From Candidatus Omnitrophota bacterium (GTDB taxonomy: Bacteria > Omnitrophota > Omnitrophia > Omnitrophales > Aquincolibacteriaceae), in contig JAHFHF010000021.1 of the NCBI GenBank assembly GCA_023247055.1, positions 1-39,476 on the forward strand: 39,476 nucleotides of DNA. Direction: 5' to 3'. The position numbers and the translations under genes are program-made. Positions 26,610-34,597 of the stretch are shown piece by piece (positions within the stretch are counted from its first letter, which is position 1; each line of letters starts with the position of its first letter). Below the pieces are notes generated by a model, which searched no databases, had not been told where the DNA came from, and saw nothing but the letters and a program-made list of their open reading frames with translations.

Positions 26610-28427
26610 ATGACTCAAAAACCAATTTACAGCGCCATTGTTGTCGGTGCCGGCCATGCCGGCGTTGAGGCGGCGCTTGCCATTGCCCGCGCGGGTTACC
26701 CTGTACTCGTCATCACCATGGACACGGCGGCCGTGGCGCGCATGTCTTGCAATCCCGCCATCGGCGGCCTGGCGAAGGGCCATATGGTGCGCGAACTCGA
26801 TGCGCTGGGCGGCGAAATGGGCCTTGCGATTGACGCCACAGGCATTCAATTCCGCATGCTCAACCGTTCGCGCGGCCCGGCGGTCTGGGCGCCGCGCGCG
26901 CAGGCGGATAAAAAACAATATTCACAGTACATGCACCGCGTGCTGACAGCGCAAAAAAATATTTGTTTGATGCAGGGCCAGGCCGTGCGGCTCGTGCTTG
27001 AAAATGGCCGCTGCAAAGGCATTGTGACCGGCGAAGAAGAAGCGATTTACAGCGATGCAGTGATTCTGACCACAGGTACTTTTTTGCAGGGCCTGATTCA
27101 TGTGGGCGATGTGAATTATGCGGGCGGCCGCCGTGATGAAGCGCCGGCGGTCGGACTTTCGGATTCGCTGCGCGCCAGCGGCATCGAATTGATGCGGTTT
27201 AAAACAGGCACGCCGCCGCGCCTGCGCGCCGGCACGATTGCCTGGGACAAACTCGAGGAACAAAAAGGCGACGAGCCGCCGGAACCTTTTTCGTTCCGCT
27301 CGCAAAAAATGTCACTGCCGCAGATTTCCTGTTACATCACCTACACGAACGCGGCCACGCACGATGCGATTCGCCGCAATCTGCATTTGTCCCCGCTTTA
27401 TTCGGGACGCATCCAAGGCACGGGGCCGCGCTACTGTCCGTCCATCGAAGACAAAGTTGTTAAATTTTGTGACAAGCCGCGCCATCAGATTTTTCTCGAA
27501 CCCGAAGGCCTCGACACCGACGAAGTTTACGTGAATGGACTTTCCATGAGTTTGCCTGCGCAGGTGCAGAAAGAAATTGTGCAGTCCATTCCCGGATTGG
27601 AAAATGCCGAAATCGTGCGCAACGCTTATGCGATTGAATACGATTGCGCGCAGCCCACGCAGCTCAAACATTCCCTCGAAACCAAACGCATTGAAAATTT
27701 ATTTTTAGCCGGCCAAATCAATTGCACTTCCGGGTATGAGGAAGCTGCCGCCCAAGGACTAATGGCCGGTTTAAATGTCATCCGCAAATTAAAAAAAGAA
27801 GCGCCCTTTGTGTTAGATCGCAGTGAAGCCTATATCGGCGTGCTCATTGACGATCTCGTAACTCGTGGAACATCAGAGCCTTACAGAATGTTCACGGCGC
27901 GGGCAGAGTTTCGGATTGTCCTGCGGCAAGATAATGCGGATGAACGCTTGATGAAATATGGCCGCGAATTCGGTCTGATCGAAAAAGATTTTTACGAACA
28001 AAACGTGCGGCAGAATCAAAAAGTATTCGAGGCTATCGACGCATTTAAAACAACCCGGCATCAGCACACGACGCTGGATCGTTTTTTGCGCAGGCCCGAA
28101 ATCGATTATGCTCAATTGAAAAACCAGCAGCTCACCCCGCCTGATTTAAGCGAACAGCAGGAGCGCAAGGTTGAAATCGAAATCAAATACGAAGGCTATG
28201 CCACTAGGCAACTTGATGAAATTAAACGATTTAAGCGCATTGAAAAACGCCATATTCCCGAGACAATAGACTATTCTCAGATTCGCGGCATTAGCCGTGA
28301 AGCCGCTGAAAAACTAGCCCGCATCCGGCCGCTCTCGATTGGCCAAGCTTCCCGCATTCCCGGCATTTCCTCCTGCGATCTCTCGCTCCTAGCTGTTTAT
28401 ATCCAAAAACTCTCTTGTAGACATTAA
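26610..28427 (+). CDS. mnmG: tRNA uridine-5-carboxymethylaminomethyl modification enzyme MnmG (GidA)
   Basis: This FAD-dependent tRNA-modifying enzyme has 605 residues. The FAD-binding start is SAIVVGAGHAGVEAALAIAR. Family signatures SCNPAIGGLAKGHMVRELDA and FKTGTPPRLRAGTI are present, and the C-terminal helical tRNA/MnmE-binding domain ends with GISREAAEKLARIRPLSIGQ. MnmG works with MnmE to modify the wobble uridine (U34) of several tRNAs. mnmE and rsmG are not next to it, unlike in many bacteria. The start at 26610 has only a weak ribosome binding site. Confidence 0.96.
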   Translation: MTQKPIYSAIVVGAGHAGVEAALAIARAGYPVLVITMDTAAVARMSCNPAIGGLAKGHMVRELDALGGEMGLAIDATGIQFRMLNRSRGPAVWAPRAQADKKQYSQYMHRVLTAQKNICLMQGQAVRLVLENGRCKGIVTGEEEAIYSDAVILTTGTFLQGLIHVGDVNYAGGRRDEAPAVGLSDSLRASGIELMRFKTGTPPRLRAGTIAWDKLEEQKGDEPPEPFSFRSQKMSLPQISCYITYTNAATHDAIRRNLHLSPLYSGRIQGTGPRYCPSIEDKVVKFCDKPRHQIFLEPEGLDTDEVYVNGLSMSLPAQVQKEIVQSIPGLENAEIVRNAYAIEYDCAQPTQLKHSLETKRIENLFLAGQINCTSGYEEAAAQGLMAGLNVIRKLKKEAPFVLDRSEAYIGVLIDDLVTRGTSEPYRMFTARAEFRIVLRQDNADERLMKYGREFGLIEKDFYEQNVRQNQKVFEAIDAFKTTRHQHTTLDRFLRRPEIDYAQLKNQQLTPPDLSEQQERKVEIEIKYEGYATRQLDEIKRFKRIEKRHIPETIDYSQIRGISREAAEKLARIRPLSIGQASRIPGISSCDLSLLAVYIQKLSCRH

Positions 28428-28539
28428 CCCTTTGTCTGCAACCGCTAGGTGGATGGAAGCCATGACACCTGTAACGCGGATGACTGGGACCGGGGCTTCA
28501 AGAAGGATTTTCTAATAGGTCCAAGCGCACACAGGATCT

Positions 28540-28666
28540 CATTCCCGCCTTTTGTGTGAAAATCGAGACGGTCATGCCGTGTCATTCCCGCCTCTGCGTG
28601 GAAGCCGAGACGGTCATGCGCAGCGCTGATGGCGCTGTGTCATTCCCGCATGCTTTTGGCGGGAAT
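28540..28666. repeat. Tandem-like TCATTCCCGC repeats upstream of parAB
   Basis: The unit TCATTCCCGC begins at 28540, 28582 and 28640; the first two copies are each followed by a GAGACGGTCATG segment. The third forms an inverted repeat, ATTCCCGC (28642-28649) with GCGGGAAT (28659-28666). A CAGCGC/GCGCTG stem is at 28621-28637. This matches a dispersed bacterial repeat type. The whole interval 28428-28830 has no gene; it holds this repeat and the parS sites. Confidence 0.75.
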
Positions 28667-28694
28667 CTTAAGCGGCGCACGGCTTAATTCGAGA

Positions 28695-28710
28695 CGTTTC
28701 ACGTGAAACA
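28695..28710. promoter_or_regulatory. parS centromere site 1
   Basis: The 16-mer CGTTTCACGTGAAACA differs from the consensus parS palindrome by only one base at the first position. ParB clamps load at such sites. It lies 121 bases before parA. Confidence 0.93.
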
Positions 28711-28774
28711 TTCAAGCCATTCTTGCTCTCAATCTAAAGTTTTGGTATGATCCTGCCGTTGCCTGCAATCCTGA

Positions 28775-28790
28775 CGTTTCACGTGAAACA
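28775..28790. promoter_or_regulatory. parS centromere site 2
   Basis: This is a second copy of the identical 16-mer, exactly 80 bases after the first and 41 bases before the parA start codon. Its position could also allow ParB to affect parAB transcription. Confidence 0.93.
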
Positions 28791-28830
28791 TTCCCGCTGA
28801 CCAACAGCGAGCAAGCCCTTGGAGACTGTT

Positions 28831-29679
28831 ATGGCCCATAAGATATTTTCGTTCTGTAATCAAAAAGGCGGTGTTGGTAAAACAACGTCTACCATCAACG
28901 TCGCTACGGTATTAGCCCAAAATGGCTTGCGTATGCTTGTCATTGATATGGATTCCCAGGCTAATTCAACGAGTGGGTTGGGTGAAGAAAAGCCTTCTCT
29001 TGAATTCACATCTTATCAACTTTTTGTGGAAAACTCGGATCTTGAGACCATTATCCGTAAAACGGCCATTCCGAATCTGGATTTGATTCCCGCTAATTTT
29101 GAACTGGCAGGCGCAGAACTGGAGTTGGTGACCCGCGAACGCCGCGAATATGTCTTGGCAAGTCATCTGGAAAAACTGGGCAGCAATTATGATTTGGTTT
29201 TTATCGACTGTCCGCCGTCCTTGGGTCTTATAACCATAAATTGTTTAACAGCAAGTCATTACATTATCATACCGCTGCAGTGCGAGTATTATGCGCTGGA
29301 AGGTCTTGGGCAGCTGCTGAATACTTTTCAGCTGGTTAAAACGAATCTGCAGCCGCGACTCGAGGTCGGCGGCGTGCTCATGACCATGGCTGATTTGCGC
29401 ACGAATTTGACACAGCAGGTCATCGATGAAGTGAGAAGTTTTTTTAAGGACAAGGTGTTTCAGACCATTATTCCGCGGTCCGTTAAGCTTTCGGAGGCGC
29501 CGAGTTTTGGCAAACCGGCAGTGCTCTATGATGCGGCCAATCGCGGCTCTAAGGCGTATATAGAAGCCGCTGCAGAATTTAAAAAACGCTTTTCTTCTGA
29601 AAAATCCAAAACAGCCGAAGTTCCAATGCCGGCGGTTCCTGAAAATATTTCCGAAACTCCGCACGAGGTGAAGTTATGA
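28831..29679 (+). CDS. parA: Chromosome partitioning ATPase ParA (Soj)
   Basis: This deviant Walker-type ATPase has 282 residues from ATG 28831, chosen because GGAG lies six bases upstream; a TTG four codons earlier is also open. The Walker motif is FCNQKGGVGKTTSTINVATV, Walker A' is VIDMDSQANSTSGL and Walker B is LVFIDCPPSLGL. There is no N-terminal HTH, as in chromosomal ParA. An Ala/Pro/Glu-rich tail follows the ATPase core. It acts with ParB and the two parS sites to separate origins. It overlaps parB in an ATGA junction. Confidence 0.96.
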   Translation: MAHKIFSFCNQKGGVGKTTSTINVATVLAQNGLRMLVIDMDSQANSTSGLGEEKPSLEFTSYQLFVENSDLETIIRKTAIPNLDLIPANFELAGAELELVTRERREYVLASHLEKLGSNYDLVFIDCPPSLGLITINCLTASHYIIIPLQCEYYALEGLGQLLNTFQLVKTNLQPRLEVGGVLMTMADLRTNLTQQVIDEVRSFFKDKVFQTIIPRSVKLSEAPSFGKPAVLYDAANRGSKAYIEAAAEFKKRFSSEKSKTAEVPMPAVPENISETPHEVKL

Positions 29680-30599
29680 AAAAAGCGCTTGGCAAGGGTC
29701 TAAGTTCTTTAATACCAGACACTTACGTTAAAGCTAAAGCAGCAGAGGCGCAAGCCGCAGCGATTCCGGCACTAGCGGCAGCTCCAGTGCCTGTCGCAGC
29801 TTCGCGCGATGCCTTCCGGCTGGTGGCCATTGAGCAGATCAAACCCAATCATGATCAGGTGCGGCGCGAATTTGACCCCGCTGCGATTGAAGAGTTGGCT
29901 GCGTCGATTCGCGAGCAGGGGATTTTACAGCCCATGCTGGTCAAAGAGCTGGCGGCAGGCCATTATGAGTTGATTTGCGGGGAGCGCCGTTTGCGCGCGG
30001 CCCAGCTGTGCGGCCTGACCCAGGTTCCCGTGGTCGTCAAAGACATTGCCGATAAAAATTTTCTGGAATGGGCTTTGATTGAAAACATTCAGCGCGAAGA
30101 TCTGAATCCGGTCGAAGAAGCCGAAGCGTATCGCCGCCTGGCCGAAGAACGCCGGCTTTCGCAGGATGATATTGCCAAAAAGGTGGGCAAAAACCGCACG
30201 ACGGTCACCAACGCGCTGCGCCTGCTGCAGCTGCCGGTTGAAATCCGCCGGATGATCGAAGAGGGCCTCCTGAGTTCCGGCCATGCGCGGGCGCTTTTAG
30301 GCCTGATTACGCCCGAACATCAGCGCCAATTTTGCAAACGCATTGTGGAAGAAGGCCTCTCAGTCCGCCAGACCGAAGCCCTGGTCAGCCGCAGTCAGGC
30401 GCGCAAGCGCAATGCCCGCCAAGCCCGGCATCTGACGCCGGAAATTGTGGATCTGGAGACACGGCTTTCGCACCACTTGGGCACCCAGGTAAAGCTTTAC
30501 CCGCGCAAAAACCGGAGCCAGGGACGCATCGAGATTCAGTATTTTTCACTCGACGATTTGGACCGTGTTTTGGAAGCTTTGAAGCTGCCCCCGGGGTAA
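29676..30599 (+). CDS. parB: Chromosome partitioning protein ParB (Spo0J)
   Basis: This 307-residue protein starts with KALGKGLSSLIPDTY, the ParA-interacting N-terminus. The CTP-binding domain has the conserved GERRLRAAQLCGL box and NIQREDLNPVEEAEAYRRL. An HTH that binds parS follows (LSQDDIAKKVGKNRTTVTNA). The C-terminal dimerisation region ends in GRIEIQYFSLDDLDRVLEAL. An Ala-rich spacer lies near residues 25-45. The ATG overlaps the parA stop. Confidence 0.96.
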   Translation: MKKALGKGLSSLIPDTYVKAKAAEAQAAAIPALAAAPVPVAASRDAFRLVAIEQIKPNHDQVRREFDPAAIEELAASIREQGILQPMLVKELAAGHYELICGERRLRAAQLCGLTQVPVVVKDIADKNFLEWALIENIQREDLNPVEEAEAYRRLAEERRLSQDDIAKKVGKNRTTVTNALRLLQLPVEIRRMIEEGLLSSGHARALLGLITPEHQRQFCKRIVEEGLSVRQTEALVSRSQARKRNARQARHLTPEIVDLETRLSHHLGTQVKLYPRKNRSQGRIEIQYFSLDDLDRVLEALKLPPG

Positions 30600-30610
30600 G
30601 GGCCTTGCGG

Positions 30611-30638
30611 TTGACAGCCCCGGCGCCTGTGCTATAAT
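30611..30638 (+). promoter_or_regulatory. Strong sigma-70 promoter of the solute-binding protein gene
   Basis: TTGACA (30611-30616) and TATAAT (30633-30638) are both perfect consensus, with a 16-base spacer. Transcription would begin near 30645, leaving a leader of about 70 bases before the start at 30715. The leader contains a short CCTT/AAGG hairpin. Confidence 0.88.
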
Positions 30639-30714
30639 CCCCAAACTTTTCGACCTGATTTTCCTTTCTCACGGAAGGCAATTCCTTAAATAACACACCC
30701 GGTTTAAACGGATT

Positions 30715-32049
30715 ATGCTGAAGAAAAAATCTGCTCACTTTTCCCAGACATTTTTTATGATCGCATTGATTTGCGCCGGCTTTCTGGCCGGCTGCGGCGC
30801 TGCCGGAAAAGACGACGGGAAAACAGCGGTCAAGGTTGCCTTCTGGGGCAGCCCCGAAGAAATCGATATCATCACGCACTCCATCAGCGATTGGCAGCAG
30901 GCGCATCCCGATATCAAAATTGTTTTTGAGCACACGCCGTATTCCGGCTATGACAGCAAAATCCTCACGCGCATTGCCGGCGGCGCGGCCCCAGACATCA
31001 TTGCCACCGAAGTCGATTATTTCGTCACGTTCGCCACCAAAGGCGTGCTGGAAGATCTCACGCCGTTTCTTGAAAAAGAATCCCTCCAAACGGACGGCGG
31101 AGAAGCGGGCCATGAAATTTTCAGCATTGACGATTTTTTTCCGGCCATCCGCGACCGTTTTACCGTCAACGGCGGTTTTTATGCGATGCCGCGCGATGTG
31201 GCGCCGTTCGCGTGCGTTTTTTATAACAAAAAACTTTTTGATGAAGCCGGCTTGCCGTATCCGAAGGATGATTGGACCTGGGAAGACATGCTGCGCGCAG
31301 CGCGCGCTTTGACCAAAACCGATGAGGCGGGGCGCACCGTGCAGTACGGTTTTTACGGCTGGGCCTGGCAGAATTTTATTTATGGCAACGGCGGGGCGCT
31401 GGTCGATGATGTGAAAAACCCGCTCAAGACACGCATCGACGATCCGCGCTCGATCGAAGGCCTGCAGTTTTATGCCGACCTGATCAATCTTTATAGGGTC
31501 ATGCCTACGCCGGTAGCGCTCGCCAACATGGGCATGGGCGTTGATTTGATGTTTTCTAGCGGCCGTCTAGCCATGTTTCTTTCGGGGATTTGGGAAACGC
31601 CCGGTTTGCGCAATTATAATTTTGACTGGGACGTGGCCATGTTTCCCAAAGGGCCGCACGGCGACCGCGCTTTTGGCTCGGGCGGATCTGGCTATGCGAT
31701 TTTGAAATCCTCTAAAAATAAAGCAGCGTCCTGGGAAGTCATCAAGGCCTTGACCAGCGCTATAGGCCAGGCAAAACTTGCCAAGCGCGGCCTGGCGCAG
31801 CCCTCACGCATGAGCGTCGCGCAAGGTGAAAGCTGGGCCAACGACCCGCTGCCGCCGGCCAACAAACCCATGCTCAATGACGCCGTCCAATACGTTGTCT
31901 TCAGCCCTTTTCACACCAAGTGGCGCGAGATTCAGGAAAAATATATTTCGCCCCAGCTTGATCTTGTTTTCAATGGTAAAAAAACAGCTTTCGAGGTTTT
32001 GACCGGCCTCGCCCCTAAAGTTAATCAAGTTTTGCAAAGCAAAGACTAA
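30715..32049 (+). CDS. Sugar ABC transporter substrate-binding lipoprotein
   Basis: This 444-residue extracellular solute-binding protein of family 1 begins with a lipoprotein signal: basic start, hydrophobic core, and lipobox FLAGC with the lipid-modified Cys at residue 27. The mature protein starts VKVAFWGSPEEIDIITHSIS, then DWQQAHPDIKIVFEHTPYSG and GGAAPDIIATEVDYF, the usual pattern for oligosaccharide-binding proteins. Aromatic residues (GFYGWAWQNFIYGNGG) suggest a sugar-stacking site. No permease (MalF/G-like) or ATPase genes are in the window, so the rest of the transporter must be elsewhere. The next gene is a GH94 phosphorylase, so the ligand is probably an oligosaccharide handled by that enzyme. 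Confidence 0.9.
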   Translation: MLKKKSAHFSQTFFMIALICAGFLAGCGAAGKDDGKTAVKVAFWGSPEEIDIITHSISDWQQAHPDIKIVFEHTPYSGYDSKILTRIAGGAAPDIIATEVDYFVTFATKGVLEDLTPFLEKESLQTDGGEAGHEIFSIDDFFPAIRDRFTVNGGFYAMPRDVAPFACVFYNKKLFDEAGLPYPKDDWTWEDMLRAARALTKTDEAGRTVQYGFYGWAWQNFIYGNGGALVDDVKNPLKTRIDDPRSIEGLQFYADLINLYRVMPTPVALANMGMGVDLMFSSGRLAMFLSGIWETPGLRNYNFDWDVAMFPKGPHGDRAFGSGGSGYAILKSSKNKAASWEVIKALTSAIGQAKLAKRGLAQPSRMSVAQGESWANDPLPPANKPMLNDAVQYVVFSPFHTKWREIQEKYISPQLDLVFNGKKTAFEVLTGLAPKVNQVLQSKD

Positions 32050-32073
32050 ATTCAAAAAAGGAGCAGTATTTCC

Positions 32074-34527
32074 ATGACCACGACAGCCGCGAAAAAGAAA
32101 AAATCCACGGGTTCCGCCAAGAAAGGTGTGACGCAAGAAGTCAGAAAATTTGAAAATAAATACGGTTACTTTACAGCCGACGGCCGCGAATATGTGATCA
32201 CCCGGCCGGACACGCCGCGTCCCTGGGTTAACGTGATCTGCAACGGCGACTATGGCATGATCGAAACCCAGACGGGTTCCGGGTTTTCATGGCGCGACAA
32301 TTCCAACCTTGCGCGTATCACGCGCTGGGACCAGGATTTGATCCGCGACAACTGGGGCAAGTACATCTACGTGCGCGACAACGACTCCAAAAAGTTTTGG
32401 TCCGCCAAATGGAAGCCATGCATGCCCAAATATGATTTCTTCGAAGTTCGCCACGGCCAGGGGTATTCGGTTTTGACTTCCGTGATTCACGAAATCAAAT
32501 CGGAAACTACCGTTTTCGTGGATGCCGCGGAACCGGTCGAGGTTTGGAAACTGGTTGTGACCAACCAGTCGCGCAAAAAACGCAGCTTGAGCCTCTTCAC
32601 CTATTTCGACTGGTGCCTGGGCAATGCCGCGGACGTGCACCGCGAATTTCACAAGACCTTTATCGAAACGGAAATTGATAAAAAAGTCGGCTGCATCTAC
32701 GGCCGCAAGCGTCCCGCGCTTGTGCCGGGCTTTATTTCAACCGGCATGTCGGAAACGCCGCTGGATGCCTTTCATGCCTCGAACGTGAAACCCGTTGCGT
32801 ACGACGGCTATAAAGAAAGCTTTCTCGGCCTTTACGGGGAGCAGCATGCGCCCAAGAGCGTTGTGCAGGGCAAGCTGGGTAATTCGGAAGGCAAGTGGGG
32901 TGATTCCTGCGCCGCATTGCAAGTCGATGTCGAACTCAAAGCCGGCGAATCTAAGACGGTCGTCTTTACGCTGGGCGCCACGCGCTCGCGCGAACATTCC
33001 GAACGTCTGATTAAAAAATACGCCTCCACCAAATCCGCCGAGCAGGAATTGGGCAAGGTTAAAGCGATGTGGAATGAATTCGTCAATTCAACGACGATCG
33101 AGTCGCCGGACGAATCCATGGATTTCATGACCAACGTCTGGCTGAAATACCAAGCGATCTCCGCGCGTCTGTGGGGCCGCTGCGCGTATTATCAATCCAG
33201 CGGCGGTTATGGTTACCGCGACCAGCTGCAGGATTGTCAGATTTTCTTTTCAAGCAAGCCGGAACTCGCGCGCAAGCAGATCCTGATGCATGCCGAGCAG
33301 ATGTTCCCGGACGGCACGGTGTTTCATTGGTGGCACCACGGCACCTCGATGGGCGCTATCACGCATTGTTCCGACGACTTGCTTTGGCTGGATTTCATCA
33401 CGCTGAATTATCTGGATGAAACCGCGGATGATTCCATCCTGGACGCCAAAGCAAAGTTCCTGCCCGATCCGAAGACCAAAGAAGTCACGGAAGGCACGCT
33501 CTATGATCACCTGTGCCGGGCCATTGAAAAAGTCAACACGCGCATGTCGCCGCGCGGCCTGCCGCTGATCGGCGAATGCGATTGGAACGACGGTCTGAGT
33601 CATGTGGGCATCCGTTGGAAAGGCGAAAGTGTGTGGCTTGCGCATTTTCTCTACGGCATCCTTGTGCGTTTTGCCGACGTTTGCGAACGCCGTAAAGACA
33701 ACAGCCGCGCGCAAGAATACCGCAGCCGCGCCGCGAAGCTGAAAGCAGCCGTCAATGAACACTGCTGGGACGGCGGCTGGTACTGGCGCGCCACCAAAGA
33801 CAATGGGGACATTCTTGGCAGCAAGAATTGCACGCGCGGCCGGATCTTCCTCAACGCCAACACTTGGGCCGTCATCAATGGCACGGCCACCCCGGAGCGG
33901 GGGCGCACGGCCATGGATAACGTGGACAAGCACCTGTACCAAAAGTACGGTCCGCTGCTTTTCACACCCGGCTATGACGTCACCGATGCAACCATCGGGT
34001 ACATCACGCGCTATGCGCCTTCGGTGCGTGAAAATGGCGGTCTTTATACGCACGCCGGCACCTGGGCTATTCAAGCTGAATGTATCCTGCGCGACGGCGA
34101 AAAAGCGCATCGTGTTTACGAAAGCTTTAACCCGATTGTCCGCGGCGCGCAGCCCGATATTTACTACTGCGAACCGTATGTGACGCCGGGCAATGTGGAC
34201 GGCCCGGATTCGCCGTATTTTGGACGCGGCGGCTGGACTTGGTACACGGGTTCGGGCGCTTGGTATGCTGTCGTTGTCCTGAACTGGATCTTGGGCGTGC
34301 GCCCGGTCCGTGAAGGGCTTTTGATTGACCCCGTGATCCCGAAGCACTGGCCGGGCTTCAAAGTCTCCCGTCTTTTCCGCAATGCGACCTACAACATCGA
34401 GGTCAAAAACGGCGGCAAGGGACAGGGTGTGAAGGAAATTATTCTGGATGGCAAAAAGTTCGACGGCAAAGTCCTGCCGGCCTTCTCGGATAAAAAGACG
34501 CACAGCGTTAAAGTCGTTCTCAGTTAA
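32074..34527 (+). CDS. GH94 family glycoside phosphorylase
   Basis: This 817-residue phosphorylase belongs to glycoside hydrolase family 94 (cellobiose, chitobiose, cellobionate and 1,2-beta-oligoglucan phosphorylases). The N-terminal beta-sandwich begins YFTADGREYVITRPDTPRPW. The (alpha/alpha)6 catalytic barrel has YGYRDQLQD, HWWHHGTSMGAITH with SDDLLWL, and the Asp-Trp-Asn-Asp signature (503-506), which carries the family general acid. GESVWLAHFL after the signature resembles the GH94 part of cyclic beta-1,2-glucan synthases. No signal peptide is present; the N-terminal KKKKSTGSAKK stretch is a basic tail, so it acts in the cytoplasm. It releases a sugar 1-phosphate from a beta-glucan oligosaccharide; the exact substrate is uncertain. 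AAGGAG precedes the ATG by ten bases. Confidence 0.9.
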   Translation: MTTTAAKKKKSTGSAKKGVTQEVRKFENKYGYFTADGREYVITRPDTPRPWVNVICNGDYGMIETQTGSGFSWRDNSNLARITRWDQDLIRDNWGKYIYVRDNDSKKFWSAKWKPCMPKYDFFEVRHGQGYSVLTSVIHEIKSETTVFVDAAEPVEVWKLVVTNQSRKKRSLSLFTYFDWCLGNAADVHREFHKTFIETEIDKKVGCIYGRKRPALVPGFISTGMSETPLDAFHASNVKPVAYDGYKESFLGLYGEQHAPKSVVQGKLGNSEGKWGDSCAALQVDVELKAGESKTVVFTLGATRSREHSERLIKKYASTKSAEQELGKVKAMWNEFVNSTTIESPDESMDFMTNVWLKYQAISARLWGRCAYYQSSGGYGYRDQLQDCQIFFSSKPELARKQILMHAEQMFPDGTVFHWWHHGTSMGAITHCSDDLLWLDFITLNYLDETADDSILDAKAKFLPDPKTKEVTEGTLYDHLCRAIEKVNTRMSPRGLPLIGECDWNDGLSHVGIRWKGESVWLAHFLYGILVRFADVCERRKDNSRAQEYRSRAAKLKAAVNEHCWDGGWYWRATKDNGDILGSKNCTRGRIFLNANTWAVINGTATPERGRTAMDNVDKHLYQKYGPLLFTPGYDVTDATIGYITRYAPSVRENGGLYTHAGTWAIQAECILRDGEKAHRVYESFNPIVRGAQPDIYYCEPYVTPGNVDGPDSPYFGRGGWTWYTGSGAWYAVVVLNWILGVRPVREGLLIDPVIPKHWPGFKVSRLFRNATYNIEVKNGGKGQGVKEIILDGKKFDGKVLPAFSDKKTHSVKVVLS

Positions 34528-34537
34528 AAACAAGACC

Positions 34538-34577
34538 AAAGGCCTCCGGCGGAAAATCCGCCGGAGGCCTTTTTTTT
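34538..34577 (+). terminator. Rho-independent terminator after GH94 gene
   Basis: A perfect stem of GGCCTCCGGCGGA and its complement around an AAA loop, with flanking AAA before and a run of T after, is a textbook terminator. It ends just before the next gene's ribosome binding site, so that gene needs read-through or its own promoter. Confidence 0.93.
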
Positions 34578-34597
34578 CGTGCGCCCCCGGAGAATTC

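Noticed and set aside
28428..28700. Possible CRISPR array in the repeats before parA
   Set aside because: Only three units with unequal spacing (42 and 58 bases) and no regular spacers; they match a dispersed-repeat type and no cas genes are present.
34448..34597. Upstream extension of the glycoamylase-like gene
   Set aside because: It overlaps the GH94 gene and crosses the terminator; the ATG at 34598 begins a clear signal peptide with a ribosome binding site.
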